From NCBI GenBank assembly GCA_964506325.1, contig CAZDLO010000067.1, forward strand, positions 1 through 18,610: 18,610 bases of DNA, given 5' to 3'. This document shows, piece by piece, positions 1-7,251 of the stretch (position 1 is the first letter of the stretch; each line of letters starts with the position of its first letter). The notes below the pieces were generated by a model. That model searched no databases. It saw nothing but the letters and a program-made list of their open reading frames with translations, and was not told the origin of the DNA. A program made the translations under genes and the position numbers. The DNA comes from CAINVV01 sp964506325. GTDB lineage: Bacteria; Bacteroidota; Bacteroidia; Bacteroidales; Prolixibacteraceae.

Positions 1-198
1 GAAGCTTTCGTTAAAACAACAACAGAAGCCTTAAAACAAGGCGATCGTCTGGCTCTTGTCGGATTTGGATCTTTCTCTGTTTCTGATCGTCCTGCACGTA
101 CTGGCCGTAACCCACAAACTGGAGCAACCATCAAAATCGCAGGTAAAAAAGTCGTTAAATTTAAAGCTGGCAATGAATTGACTGACGCAGTTCAGTAA
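1..198 (+). CDS. HU-family DNA-binding protein, C-terminal part
   Basis: Frame 1 is open from the window edge to a TAA at 196-198 and gives 65 residues of a histone-like HU protein. HU is a small dimeric nucleoid protein that bends DNA without strong sequence specificity. Visible are the GFGSF turn that starts the beta arm, the arm segment with RPARTGRNPQTG (the Arg/Asn-Pro tip that intercalates into the minor groove), and the closing KKVVKFKAGNEL strand typical of HU-beta. The N-terminal helices, about 25 residues, lie outside the window. The stop codon is followed at once by a strong terminator, so the gene probably ends its own transcription unit. HU rather than IHF is likely from the arm sequence, but the missing N-terminus prevents a firm subtype. 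Confidence 0.95.
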   Translation, partial: EAFVKTTTEALKQGDRLALVGFGSFSVSDRPARTGRNPQTGATIKIAGKKVVKFKAGNELTDAVQ

Positions 199-212
199 CG
201 ATGACCAACAAC

Positions 213-247
213 ATCAAAAAAGGAGCATCTGCTCCTTTTTTTTTGAT
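213..247 (+). terminator. Bidirectional Rho-independent terminator
   Basis: A GGAGC stem (222-226) pairs with GCTCC (231-235) across a four-base loop. It is flanked by six A on the left and nine T on the right, which extend the stem. The A-run on one side and T-run on the other let it work in both directions: for the HU gene on + and for the ABC transporter gene that ends at 280 on the minus strand. Confidence 0.9.
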
Positions 248-279
248 CTTATGAGTAGAAATGGTGGATAATAACTGGC

Positions 280-2100
280 TCAAAAGTTTTGCATGGAATG
301 AAGTTTCTTGTATATTCCATTGATATTCAATAGTTCATCATGAGTGCCCCTCTCAACAATTTCCCCTTCGTGGAAAACACAGATCAGGTCTGCCTTTTTG
401 ATGGTTGACAGGCGGTGGGCAATGACAATGGAGGTGCGGTTCATCATCAGGTTTTCCAGGGCCTCCTGTACCAGTTTTTCGGATTCTGTATCCAGGGCAG
501 AGGTAGCTTCATCAAGTATCAGGATCGGCGGATTTTTCAATACTGCCCTCGCTATGGAGATGCGCTGGCGCTGGCCACCCGATAACTTACCTCCCCTGTC
601 CCCGATGTTTGTCTGGTAACCGTCAGGGGATGCAATAATGAATTCATGGGCGTTGGCAACTTTGGCTGCTGCTGTCACCTCTTCGGGTGAAGCCGTCTCA
701 ACCCCGAATGATATGTTGTTGTAAAAGGTGTCGTTGAATAGGATCGGGTCCTGGTTAACATTGCCCATTAAACCCCGTAAATCTGCTATTTTATAATCAC
801 GGATATCGGTTCCGTCTACCAGTATATTCCCCGATTGAATGTCCCAGAAGCGGGGCAGGAGATCTACAAAGGTTGATTTTCCGGATCCCGACTGACCCAC
901 CAGTGCGATGGTTTTACCTTTTTCGATGGTGAGTGATACGTTTTTCAGAACTTCATCCTCAATGTACCTGAAAGAGACATTCCGGTACTCAATGGTTTTG
1001 TTGAACTCATTTACTGCTATTGCGTCCTGTTTGTTGGTGATATTGTTCTCCGCAAGCAAAATCATATCAATCCTTTGCATGGATGCAAGGCCCTTCTGGA
1101 CGGAATAGAGGGCGGTAGAAAATGATTTTGCCGGATTGATGATGCTGTAGAAGAATACCAGGTAAGTGATAAACGATTGAGGTGACAGGTTGCCCGACTG
1201 GGTAAGAACCAACCGTCCGCCGTACCACAATACAACAACAATGACCATGGTGCCGAGAAGTTCACTCATCGGGTGGGCCAGGTAGCGCCTCCACATGAGG
1301 CCGTTCATTATATTATAATACTCGGAATTTTGCCTGGCAAACACCTTTTTCATCTTCTTTTCAGCATTGAATGCCTTGATGATGCGCAAACCTGACAAGG
1401 ACTCTTCAATTGTGGAAAGAAGTTCGCCCATCTTGTTCTGTCCCCGCATGGAGGGTTTTTTAAGACTCTTGCCTACTTTGCCGATCAGGTAACCCACGAC
1501 AGGCAGCATGATAAATACGAAAAGAGTCAAAGACCACGACATATAGATCATCACAAACAGAGATATCAGAATGATCATAGGATCTTTAAACATCATCTCG
1601 ATTGAATTGAAGATCGAATTGTCGACTTCCTGGACATCACCCGTGGTGCGGGCAATAATATCCCCTTTCCTTTCCTCAGAAAAGAATCCGATGGGCAGGG
1701 AGAGAATCTTGTTGTATATCTGGTTCCGGATGTCACAAACGATTCCGTTTCGCAAAGGTACCATCACAAAGGATGCGAGGTAAGTGAACCCTACTTTCAT
1801 GATCACCATCACGATGATGAATATTCCCAGGTAAATAAGTGCCCGCTCTTTTCCGCTGGTTTTGATCATTTCACTGATGAGGTACAGGACATTGTCTTTC
1901 AGGCTACTGAGTGACATATCCCAGCTTTCCGGTTTGTCAACAACAGGTTGTGTTCCGAACAACACTCCCAGGACCGGGGTAAGGGCAATGAATTGAAATG
2001 CGCCGAAAATTGCCCCCAGCAGGTTGAACAGCATGTTTAAAAAAACATAGCCTTTGTAAGGGGGCAGGAACCGTTTTAATAAATTGTACAGACCTTTCAC
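280..2100 (-). CDS. MsbA-like ABC exporter, fused membrane and ATPase domains
   Basis: A 606-residue half-transporter that would work as a homodimer in the inner membrane. The N-terminal exporter-type membrane domain (about 1-335) has hydrophobic segments near 20-48, 88-116, 173-208 and 280-325. The ATPase domain follows, with Walker A GQSGSGKST (402-410), a Q-loop at NQDP (449-452), the LSGGQ signature (506-510), Walker B ILILDE (526-531) and the switch His at 562. All are intact. Such proteins export lipids, lipid A precursors or drugs; the sequence alone does not say which, so msbA is not assigned. The start read here is GTG at 2098-2100, 17 nt after the purB stop, and no in-frame ATG lies between. 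The pair probably forms an operon with purB first, ending at the bidirectional terminator. Confidence 0.9.
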   Translation of the reverse strand: MKGLYNLLKRFLPPYKGYVFLNMLFNLLGAIFGAFQFIALTPVLGVLFGTQPVVDKPESWDMSLSSLKDNVLYLISEMIKTSGKERALIYLGIFIIVMVIMKVGFTYLASFVMVPLRNGIVCDIRNQIYNKILSLPIGFFSEERKGDIIARTTGDVQEVDNSIFNSIEMMFKDPMIILISLFVMIYMSWSLTLFVFIMLPVVGYLIGKVGKSLKKPSMRGQNKMGELLSTIEESLSGLRIIKAFNAEKKMKKVFARQNSEYYNIMNGLMWRRYLAHPMSELLGTMVIVVVLWYGGRLVLTQSGNLSPQSFITYLVFFYSIINPAKSFSTALYSVQKGLASMQRIDMILLAENNITNKQDAIAVNEFNKTIEYRNVSFRYIEDEVLKNVSLTIEKGKTIALVGQSGSGKSTFVDLLPRFWDIQSGNILVDGTDIRDYKIADLRGLMGNVNQDPILFNDTFYNNISFGVETASPEEVTAAAKVANAHEFIIASPDGYQTNIGDRGGKLSGGQRQRISIARAVLKNPPILILDEATSALDTESEKLVQEALENLMMNRTSIVIAHRLSTIKKADLICVFHEGEIVERGTHDELLNINGIYKKLHSMQNF

Positions 2101-2117
2101 GCTTGAATAATTATGGA

Positions 2118-3467
2118 TTAGGAAACCATGCCCGTGAAATTACGGGGTGTGATTTGTCTCAGCTCTTCCTTGATTTTTTCAGGGACAGATAACTGATCGA
2201 TAAATTCACGGAAGACCTGCTGGTCGATTTTACGGTTGACCCGTGTCAGCTCTTTTAGCGCCTCGTAAGGATTGGGATATGCCTCACGCCTCAGAATTGT
2301 CTGAATCGCCTCGGCAACAACGATCCAGTTATCCTCCAGGTCACGGTCAATCATTTCAGCATTGAGCAGCAATTTGCCGAGACCTTTCATGGTAGATTTC
2401 ACCGACAACAAAGTGTGAGCAATAGGTACTCCTACATTGCGCAATACAGTTGAATCCGTTAGGTCGCGCTGCAATCTTGAAATGGGCAGTTTGGCTGAGA
2501 AATGCTCGAAAAGGGCATTGGCAACGCCAAGGTTGCCCTCTGAATTCTCGAAATCGATCGGATTGACCTTGTGAGGCATGGCGGAAGAGCCTATCTCTCC
2601 TTTTTTGATCTGCTGTTTGAAATAGTTCATGGAGATATAACTCCAGAAGTCACGGTCAAGGTCTATAAGAATGGTATTGATTCTTTTCATACAATCAAAA
2701 ATTGCCGCATAATTGTCATAGTGGGCAATTTGAGTGGTGGTTTGCGACCTCTCGAGTTTCAGTGCATTCCTGGTAAATCGATTGGCAAATTCCACCCAAT
2801 CGATAGCAGGGTAGGCCACATAATGGGCATTGAAATTCCCTGTGGCTCCGCCAAATTTTGCATAGCAGGGAATTCTTTTCAGCTGGGAAAGCTGCACTTC
2901 GAGCCTTTCAGTGAAAACACGTATCTCTTTGCCAAGAAGGGTAGGGGATGCAGGCTGACCGTGAGTTTTGGCGAGCATTGGAACATTTCTCCATGAAACG
3001 GAGAGTTCATTCAGTTTTGCCACAAGTTCTTCCATGGCAGGAAGATAGATTTCATTGACCGCGTCCTGTATCGAGCATGGAACTGCCGTATTGTTGATGT
3101 CCTGGGAGGTAAGGCCAAAATGGATGAATTCCTTGAAGGGGGAAAGTCCGATAGAATCGAATTCTTCTTTCAGAAAATATTCAACGGCCTTGACATCGTG
3201 GTTTGTTACTTTCTCTATATCCTTTATCCTGACCGCATCCTCCAGTGAAAAATTCAGGAAAAGGTTACGCAGGTCAGTCAGTTTGTCGCCGGGGAAAGAA
3301 GTTAACTGTGGCAATGGAATCTCAGTCAGGGCGATGAAATATTCCACTTCGACAAATACCCGGTATCGGATCAGGGCAAACTCCGAGAAATAATCGCCAA
3401 GCTCAGCTACTTTGTCGCGGTAGCGGCCGTCTACAGGCGAGATGGCTGTCAACATCTGCAATTCCAT
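2118..3467 (-). CDS. purB: Adenylosuccinate lyase
   Basis: A 449-residue member of the fumarase/aspartase superfamily. It makes fumarate by cleaving SAICAR to AICAR and adenylosuccinate to AMP in purine synthesis; the active enzyme is a cytosolic tetramer. Visible are the N-terminal TAISPVDGRY, the catalytic-His region AKTHGQPASPT (around 166-176) and the superfamily loop GSSAMPHKVNP (293-303). The frame is open 13 codons further upstream to 3506. I chose the ATG at 3467 because the protein then begins MELQMLTAIS, as PurB proteins do, and because a -7 promoter box at 3495-3502 lies inside the longer reading, which would put that start upstream of its own transcript. Its product AICAR is also released by HisHF further right in the window. 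It is followed by the ABC transporter gene. Confidence 0.96.
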   Translation of the reverse strand: MELQMLTAISPVDGRYRDKVAELGDYFSEFALIRYRVFVEVEYFIALTEIPLPQLTSFPGDKLTDLRNLFLNFSLEDAVRIKDIEKVTNHDVKAVEYFLKEEFDSIGLSPFKEFIHFGLTSQDINNTAVPCSIQDAVNEIYLPAMEELVAKLNELSVSWRNVPMLAKTHGQPASPTLLGKEIRVFTERLEVQLSQLKRIPCYAKFGGATGNFNAHYVAYPAIDWVEFANRFTRNALKLERSQTTTQIAHYDNYAAIFDCMKRINTILIDLDRDFWSYISMNYFKQQIKKGEIGSSAMPHKVNPIDFENSEGNLGVANALFEHFSAKLPISRLQRDLTDSTVLRNVGVPIAHTLLSVKSTMKGLGKLLLNAEMIDRDLEDNWIVVAEAIQTILRREAYPNPYEALKELTRVNRKIDQQVFREFIDQLSVPEKIKEELRQITPRNFTGMVS

Positions 3468-3494
3468 CCGGTAATTTTTTTTACAATTAAAGTA

Positions 3495-3502
3495 CAAAAG
3501 TA
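3495..3502 (-). promoter_or_regulatory. Bacteroidota -7 box for purB
   Basis: Read on the minus strand this is TACTTTTG, an exact match to the TAnnTTTG box of the main Bacteroidota sigma factor. It sits 27 nt upstream of the purB ATG at 3467. I see no convincing TTTG partner at the -33 position. It also decides the purB start, since the longer reading frame would begin upstream of it. Confidence 0.6.
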
Positions 3503-3572
3503 ACAAAATCCGCGGTGTTACAGAAGTTCATTTTTAATGTCTGCATGCAGGGAATCAACTCCCAAACTTTGC

Positions 3573-3580
3573 TAATTTTG
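3573..3580 (+). promoter_or_regulatory. Bacteroidota -7 box for mqnA
   Basis: TAATTTTG matches TAnnTTTG exactly and ends 17 nt before the mqnA ATG, so the leader would be only about 10 nt. A -33 element is not obvious. It is divergent from the purB box about 75 bp away. Confidence 0.55.
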
Positions 3581-3597
3581 CCAGATATTTCCCCTAT

Positions 3598-4350
3598 ATG
3601 AGTAGAATTAAGATTTCCGCAATTACCTACCTGAACTCCAAACCCTTCCTGTACGGAATTTCCCACTCTGCCCTGCTGGATTCAATTGAACTGTCGCTGG
3701 ATATCCCCTCTGTTTGTGCAGATAAGCTAAAATCAGGCGCTGCGGATATCGGACTCATTCCGGTCGCAGAAATTTCCGGCATACCCGGTGCCAAAATCCT
3801 GACCGATTTCTGCATCTCCTGTTCCGGTAAGGTAAGAACCGTAGTACTTGTAAGTCACGTTCCGATAGCGGAAGTCAAAACCATTGTGCTGGATTACCAG
3901 TCCCGGACTTCTGTGCAGCTGGTGAAAATCCTGGCAAGGGATTACTGGAGAATACAGCCTGAGTGGCAAAATGGGGGTATGGATTACATCCGGGAGGAGA
4001 TCAGGGAGAACAGTGCAGGGGTAATAATCGGAGACCGGGTTTTTGAAGCGGAGGTAATGTTTCCTTATGTTTACGATCTGGGAGAAGCCTGGAAAAACCT
4101 TACCGGCCTGGATTTTGTTTTTGCCTGCTGGGTGGCCAATAAACCCGTAGATGCTTCTTTTGAAAAAATGTTCTCAGAAGCACTTGATGATGGTATCGTG
4201 CACATCCCTGAAGTTATTGCTGAGTACCAGCAGCACTACCCATCCTATCCTTTTGAAGCCTATTTCCGTGAGAATATTTTTTACCACATGGACGATTCGA
4301 AGCGGATGGGACTGGAGATGTTTCTGAAGCTTGTCAAAACCAATTCCTGA
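3598..4350 (+). CDS. mqnA: Chorismate dehydratase of the futalosine menaquinone pathway
   Basis: A 250-residue protein of the MqnA/DUF178 family, which has a periplasmic-binding-protein fold but acts in the cytosol. It removes water from chorismate to give 3-[(1-carboxyvinyl)oxy]benzoate, the first step of menaquinone synthesis by the futalosine route. The start KISAITYLNSKPFLYGI is the family's hallmark, followed by LKSGAADIGLIPVAEI (about 44-59) and a C-terminal half with the second lobe (FVFACWVANK near 174-183). Length fits the family. It stands alone here: no mqnB, mqnC, mqnD or mqnE is in the window. It is divergent from purB and followed by crcB after 56 bp. MqnD is a relative, but the SYLN/TYLNSKPL-type start favours MqnA. 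Confidence 0.88.
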   Translation: MSRIKISAITYLNSKPFLYGISHSALLDSIELSLDIPSVCADKLKSGAADIGLIPVAEISGIPGAKILTDFCISCSGKVRTVVLVSHVPIAEVKTIVLDYQSRTSVQLVKILARDYWRIQPEWQNGGMDYIREEIRENSAGVIIGDRVFEAEVMFPYVYDLGEAWKNLTGLDFVFACWVANKPVDASFEKMFSEALDDGIVHIPEVIAEYQQHYPSYPFEAYFRENIFYHMDDSKRMGLEMFLKLVKTNS

Positions 4351-4360
4351 AATCCAGCTA

Positions 4361-4388
4361 TCATAACTCATAACTCATAACTCATAAT
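4361..4388. repeat. Short tandem repeat, four copies of a 7-mer
   Basis: Four consecutive copies of TCATAAC, the last ending in T instead of C, fill most of the short gap between mqnA and crcB. Seven-base units can gain or lose copies by slippage, which would change spacing in front of crcB. A weak -7-like box, TATCTTCG at 4396-4403, lies just after it. Confidence 0.8.
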
Positions 4389-4406
4389 TTCTCCTTATCT
4401 TCGTGT

Positions 4407-4784
4407 ATGCTTAAAACCCTGTTTTTCATTGGTTCAGGCAGTTTCATAGGTGGAATTGCCAGGTATCTTATTTCAAAGTTGGTACAAAACAGTATTGCCT
4501 CCTCGTTTCCATTCGGAACGATGGTGGTCAATCTGCTAGGCTGCCTGTTGATTGGTTTAATCTTTGGTATTTCGGAAAGAACAAACCTTATCAATGATGA
4601 ATGGAGGATATTCCTGACAATCGGATTCTGCGGTGGGTTTACCACCTTTTCGACGTTTGCCAATGAAAATATGATCTTGTTGAGAGAAGGTAACTTCCTC
4701 TATTTTTCCCTTTATACAGGATTGAGTGTTTTCCTGGGATTGGTTGCCGTATTTTTTGGCAATGCCCTAACTAAAATGTTCTAG
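4407..4784 (+). CDS. crcB: Fluoride channel CrcB/Fluc
   Basis: A 125-residue, four-helix membrane protein that exports fluoride as a dual-topology dimer. Visible are the first helix with GSFIGGIARY (11-20), the conserved Asn of the second helix in FGTMVVNLLGCLLIG (N42), and GFCGGFTTFSTF (73-84), which holds the central Na+ site and the phenylalanine box. The last helix is about 100-120. Length is normal, and the single gene implies a homodimer. It is followed two bases later by a DUF190 gene, a common pairing. I see no fluoride riboswitch in the 56-bp upstream gap, which is mostly taken up by a 7-mer tandem repeat. Confidence 0.94.
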   Translation: MLKTLFFIGSGSFIGGIARYLISKLVQNSIASSFPFGTMVVNLLGCLLIGLIFGISERTNLINDEWRIFLTIGFCGGFTTFSTFANENMILLREGNFLYFSLYTGLSVFLGLVAVFFGNALTKMF

Positions 4785-4786
4785 TC

Positions 4787-5155
4787 ATGGATACAGGTAA
4801 AGAAGCCAAAGTGCTTCGAATCTTTGTAAGTTCGACTGACAGGTTCAAACATGGGCTCCTTTATGAAACCCTTGTTTTTGCTGCCAAACGCTATGGGCTC
4901 AGCGGGGCGACTGTCCTGAAGGGTGTCATGGGTTACGGGTCAAGCAGTGTGGTGCGATCAACGCGTTTTTGGGAGATCACTGAAAAATTGCCTGTTGTGA
5001 TTGAAATTGTGGATGAGGCGGAAAAAATTGATCGTTTTACCCAAAAAATTTTGCCCTGGTTTGATAAAATTAACACCGGTTGCCTGATCACCTGTGAACG
5101 CGCTGATATAATCCTTTTTAAACAGGGACAAAAAGGGGGATTTCGTTTTATTTAA
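4787..5155 (+). CDS. DUF190 (PII-like) protein linked to crcB
   Basis: A 122-residue cytosolic protein of the DUF190 family. Features are VLRIFVSSTDRFKHGLLYETLV at the start, AKRYGLSGATVLKGVMGYG in the middle (about 33-51), then LPVVIEIVDEAEKI and GCLITCERADII. The family has a ferredoxin-like fold resembling PII signal proteins and is often encoded next to crcB; its biochemical role is not settled. Here the ATG is two bases after the crcB stop, so the two are surely co-transcribed and probably translationally coupled. This suggests a role in sensing or modulating fluoride export, which is inference from context only. A terminator follows 23 bp after the stop. Confidence 0.88.
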   Translation: MDTGKEAKVLRIFVSSTDRFKHGLLYETLVFAAKRYGLSGATVLKGVMGYGSSSVVRSTRFWEITEKLPVVIEIVDEAEKIDRFTQKILPWFDKINTGCLITCERADIILFKQGQKGGFRFI

Positions 5156-5178
5156 TGTATCTGACCTGATTTCGCAGG

Positions 5179-5200
5179 ATTCAGTTAAACTGAATTTTTA
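5179..5200 (+). terminator. Terminator after the crcB-DUF190 unit
   Basis: ATTCAG (5179-5184) pairs with CTGAAT (5190-5195) across a five-base loop and is followed by five T. The dyad extends two more bases on paper (ATTCAGTT/AACTGAAT). It lies 23 bp past the DUF190 stop. Confidence 0.65.
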
Positions 5201-5440
5201 TATCTCACCTTTAAGCAATTTGGATGCACCTCTTCCGTGTATTGCCGGATTTTTGTGTTTTGTAATGGTGCCACAGTGATTTTTCTGTACTTTTTCCTGT
5301 TGTGCAGTCACTGTATCACTGATCATTACGGGGAATTGTGAAAAATGCAGGAAGTTGAGATATCTGCCATCGAAAAATAACCTGCCTCCGGGTTAACCGC
5401 CTCCTTTTTTCTTCGTAAAAGATTCATAAAGTCAATTGAC
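5201..5440. other. Non-coding gap with an interrupted inverted repeat
   Basis: No credible gene is seen between DUF190 and the msrBA leader. The stretch holds an interrupted dyad: GTAATG (5262-5267) and CAGTGAT (5274-5280) on the left pair with ATCACTG (5315-5321) and CATTAC (5324-5329) on the right, leaving a T-rich 34-base loop. A perfect 10-bp palindrome, GTCAATTGAC, is at 5431-5440, directly before the repeat element described next. Whether either is a protein site or an RNA structure cannot be told. Confidence 0.4.
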
Positions 5441-5507
5441 GTTATGAAATATCCATTAGAAGATTTTCAAACCAACCGAAAATGAAGATGTGGGTATTCC
5501 ATCAGGC
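5441..5507 (+). repeat. Dispersed dyad element, copy upstream of msrBA
   Basis: About 67 bp that align by eye at roughly 80 percent identity with 11481-11546 on the opposite strand. Left arm ATGAAATATCC (5444-5454), core ACCAACCGAAAATGAA (5471-5486), right arm GGGTATTCCAT (5492-5502); the arms are inverted repeats of each other with two mismatches. The ACCAACC core (5471-5477) ends 56 nt before the msrBA ATG. The sense relative to the downstream gene is the same as in the other copies. Confidence 0.75.
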
Positions 5508-5533
5508 AAACAGGTAAACAAAATTATATACTG

Positions 5534-6700
5534 ATGAAACGGAAAGTAATCTTTCAGTCACTTGTTTTAATACCGGCGATTACCCTGGTTCTCACCATGT
5601 GCGGACTGACGAATAAGGAAAAAAACCTGAAAGCTGGTCAAGGTGGTGAGCTAACAGGGACTGCCACATTTAATTCACCAAACATTTCAGACATGAAAAC
5701 ATCCAATGATAAAAAACCTGGAAATCCATATTATTCCAGAACAGACCATGCAGTTCTCCATGTTGCTGATACTGAATGGAAAAGAGTACTGCCGGCAGAT
5801 CTGTATGAAGTTGCGCGCAACAAGGCAACAGAACGTTCATTTACAGGAAAGTACTGGGATTTTACAGGCAAAGGCACTTATTATTGTGCTGCTTGTGGAA
5901 ATATGCTGTTTCGCTCGGATGCAAAATTTGCAAGTGAGTGTGGCTGGCCTAGTTTCTTTGAACAAACAGATCCAGGGAGTGTAATTTTTAAATCCGACAG
6001 AAGTCATGGAATGGACAGGACAGAAGCACTTTGTGGACGCTGTGATGCGCATCTCGGCCATCTTTTCGACGATGGTCCGGCCCCCACAGGAAAGCGATAC
6101 TGCATGAATTCAATAGCACTGGAATTTGAACCGGATAATGCAGGGGTTAAACCGGTGACTGCAAAATTGGATACTATTATCCTCGGAGGTGGCTGTTTCT
6201 GGTGTATAGAGGCCATCTACAGAAATCTCCGGGGAGTTGAAAAGGTGACTTCCGGTTATTCCGGGGGAGATGTTCCTAACCCGACCTACCGGGAGGTTTG
6301 CGGTGGCGAAACCGGTCATGCAGAAGTAGTTCAGATAGTTTTTGATCCTCTGGAAACCAGTGTGGAAGAGTTGTTGAAGGTTTTCTTCACGGTGCATGAT
6401 CCGACCACCTTAAACAGGCAGGGTGCTGATGTGGGTACGCAATACAGGTCGGTCATCTTCTACAGCAGCGATTCGCAGCGTGAAGTTGCGAACCTGTTGA
6501 TCGGTGCTTTAAACAAAGCCAAAGTCTATGATCGTTCCATTGTTACAAAAGTAGAAGCTGCCCAGGTGTTTTATGAAGCTGAAGACTACCACAAGGAATA
6601 CTACAGTCTGCATAAAAATGAACCTTACTGTCAATTTGTGATTCAGCCGAAAGTTGAAAAATTTGAAAAAATTTTCAGGGACAGGTTGAAAAATAAATAA
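5534..6700 (+). CDS. Bifunctional methionine sulfoxide reductase, MsrB-MsrA order
   Basis: A 388-residue fusion that reduces both epimers of methionine sulfoxide. An N-terminal signal (1-22) ends in LTMC, with Cys23 as a likely lipidation site, though Met before the Cys is unusual. A linker follows. The MsrB domain (about 80-200) has zinc cysteines at C118, C121, C167 and C170, the recycling-type C136 in CGWPSF, and catalytic C190 in RYCMNS. The MsrA domain (about 212-375) has the GCFWC motif with catalytic C221 and a late C366 that could be the resolving cysteine. Everything needed for both activities is present. The order B then A is the reverse of the common MsrA-MsrB fusion. Export suggests repair of oxidised envelope proteins. 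It sits alone after a dispersed repeat element. The ATG at 5534 is chosen because the signal begins there. Confidence 0.92.
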   Translation: MKRKVIFQSLVLIPAITLVLTMCGLTNKEKNLKAGQGGELTGTATFNSPNISDMKTSNDKKPGNPYYSRTDHAVLHVADTEWKRVLPADLYEVARNKATERSFTGKYWDFTGKGTYYCAACGNMLFRSDAKFASECGWPSFFEQTDPGSVIFKSDRSHGMDRTEALCGRCDAHLGHLFDDGPAPTGKRYCMNSIALEFEPDNAGVKPVTAKLDTIILGGGCFWCIEAIYRNLRGVEKVTSGYSGGDVPNPTYREVCGGETGHAEVVQIVFDPLETSVEELLKVFFTVHDPTTLNRQGADVGTQYRSVIFYSSDSQREVANLLIGALNKAKVYDRSIVTKVEAAQVFYEAEDYHKEYYSLHKNEPYCQFVIQPKVEKFEKIFRDRLKNK

Positions 6701-6912
6701 TTCGCCCCGACAGTGGAGTAGAAAGTTGTCCGCATTTTCTTGTCTGTTCGTGATATGCTGGTTCAATTGTGATATTTTGAATCGAAAATTTCCTGAAAAA
6801 ATTGGGTAATGTGCTCTTAATGTGTAATTTTAAGTAGGTTTTATTGTCTAATTGTTAGTTTGAATGCCGACCAGTAATGCGTAAAAACTGTTAATTCATT
6901 AATTATTAACCT

Positions 6913-7251
6913 ATGGATGCACAAAGTGTGGATATGTTTTTGATGGCCAATGCCAAATTTCTGGAAGAGCATCAGGTATACCATATCAGGGAACGACTGC
7001 TCGCAATGGAGGAATCCAAGTGGCGAATGTTGCAGTACATGCACTTTAACGACCCGGTTATCATTCTGATTGTCTCTTTACTTACAGGACCCTTGGCTGT
7101 TGACCGTTTCATGATCGGTGACACGGGCCTGGGAGTAGCCAAATTGCTCACCTGTGGTGGATTGGGTGTATGGGTGCTGGTGGACTGGATTACCATTATG
7201 GGAGTTACCCGCCGGAAAAACACAGAAAAACTGATGATGGCATTGTATTAA
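6913..7251 (+). CDS. TM2-domain membrane protein
   Basis: A 112-residue protein. Residues 1-45 are a charged, probably helical cytosolic segment (IRERLLAMEESKW at 25-37). Two membrane helices follow, near 49-64 and 76-98, joined by DRFMIGDTGLGVAKLLTCGG (64-83), the TM2-domain signature of a conserved Asp-Arg-Phe and repeated glycines. The function of TM2 proteins is not established in bacteria. This form with the long N-terminal segment is one I associate with Bacteroidota. The stop overlaps the next start as TAATG, so it is translationally coupled to the DUF2752 gene. The 212 bp upstream (6701-6912) is AT-rich and shows no clear promoter or gene. Confidence 0.85.
   Translation: MDAQSVDMFLMANAKFLEEHQVYHIRERLLAMEESKWRMLQYMHFNDPVIILIVSLLTGPLAVDRFMIGDTGLGVAKLLTCGGLGVWVLVDWITIMGVTRRKNTEKLMMALY

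Noticed and set aside
2571..2996. Open frame of 141 codons on + inside purB
   Set aside because: It is antisense to conserved purB coding sequence, with no recognisable domain.
3468..3506. Longer purB start 13 codons upstream
   Set aside because: A TAnnTTTG box lies within that stretch, so the longer start would be upstream of the likely transcript start.
4361..4388. Tandem repeat as a CRISPR array
   Set aside because: Units are 7 bp without spacers, and no cas gene is near.
5482..5517. Micro-frame of 11 codons (MKMWVFHQANR) in the element before msrBA, with a similar VFHQA stretch in the hisH copy
   Set aside because: The shared residues follow from the DNA repeat itself; the two frames diverge right after and the other copies do not keep it.
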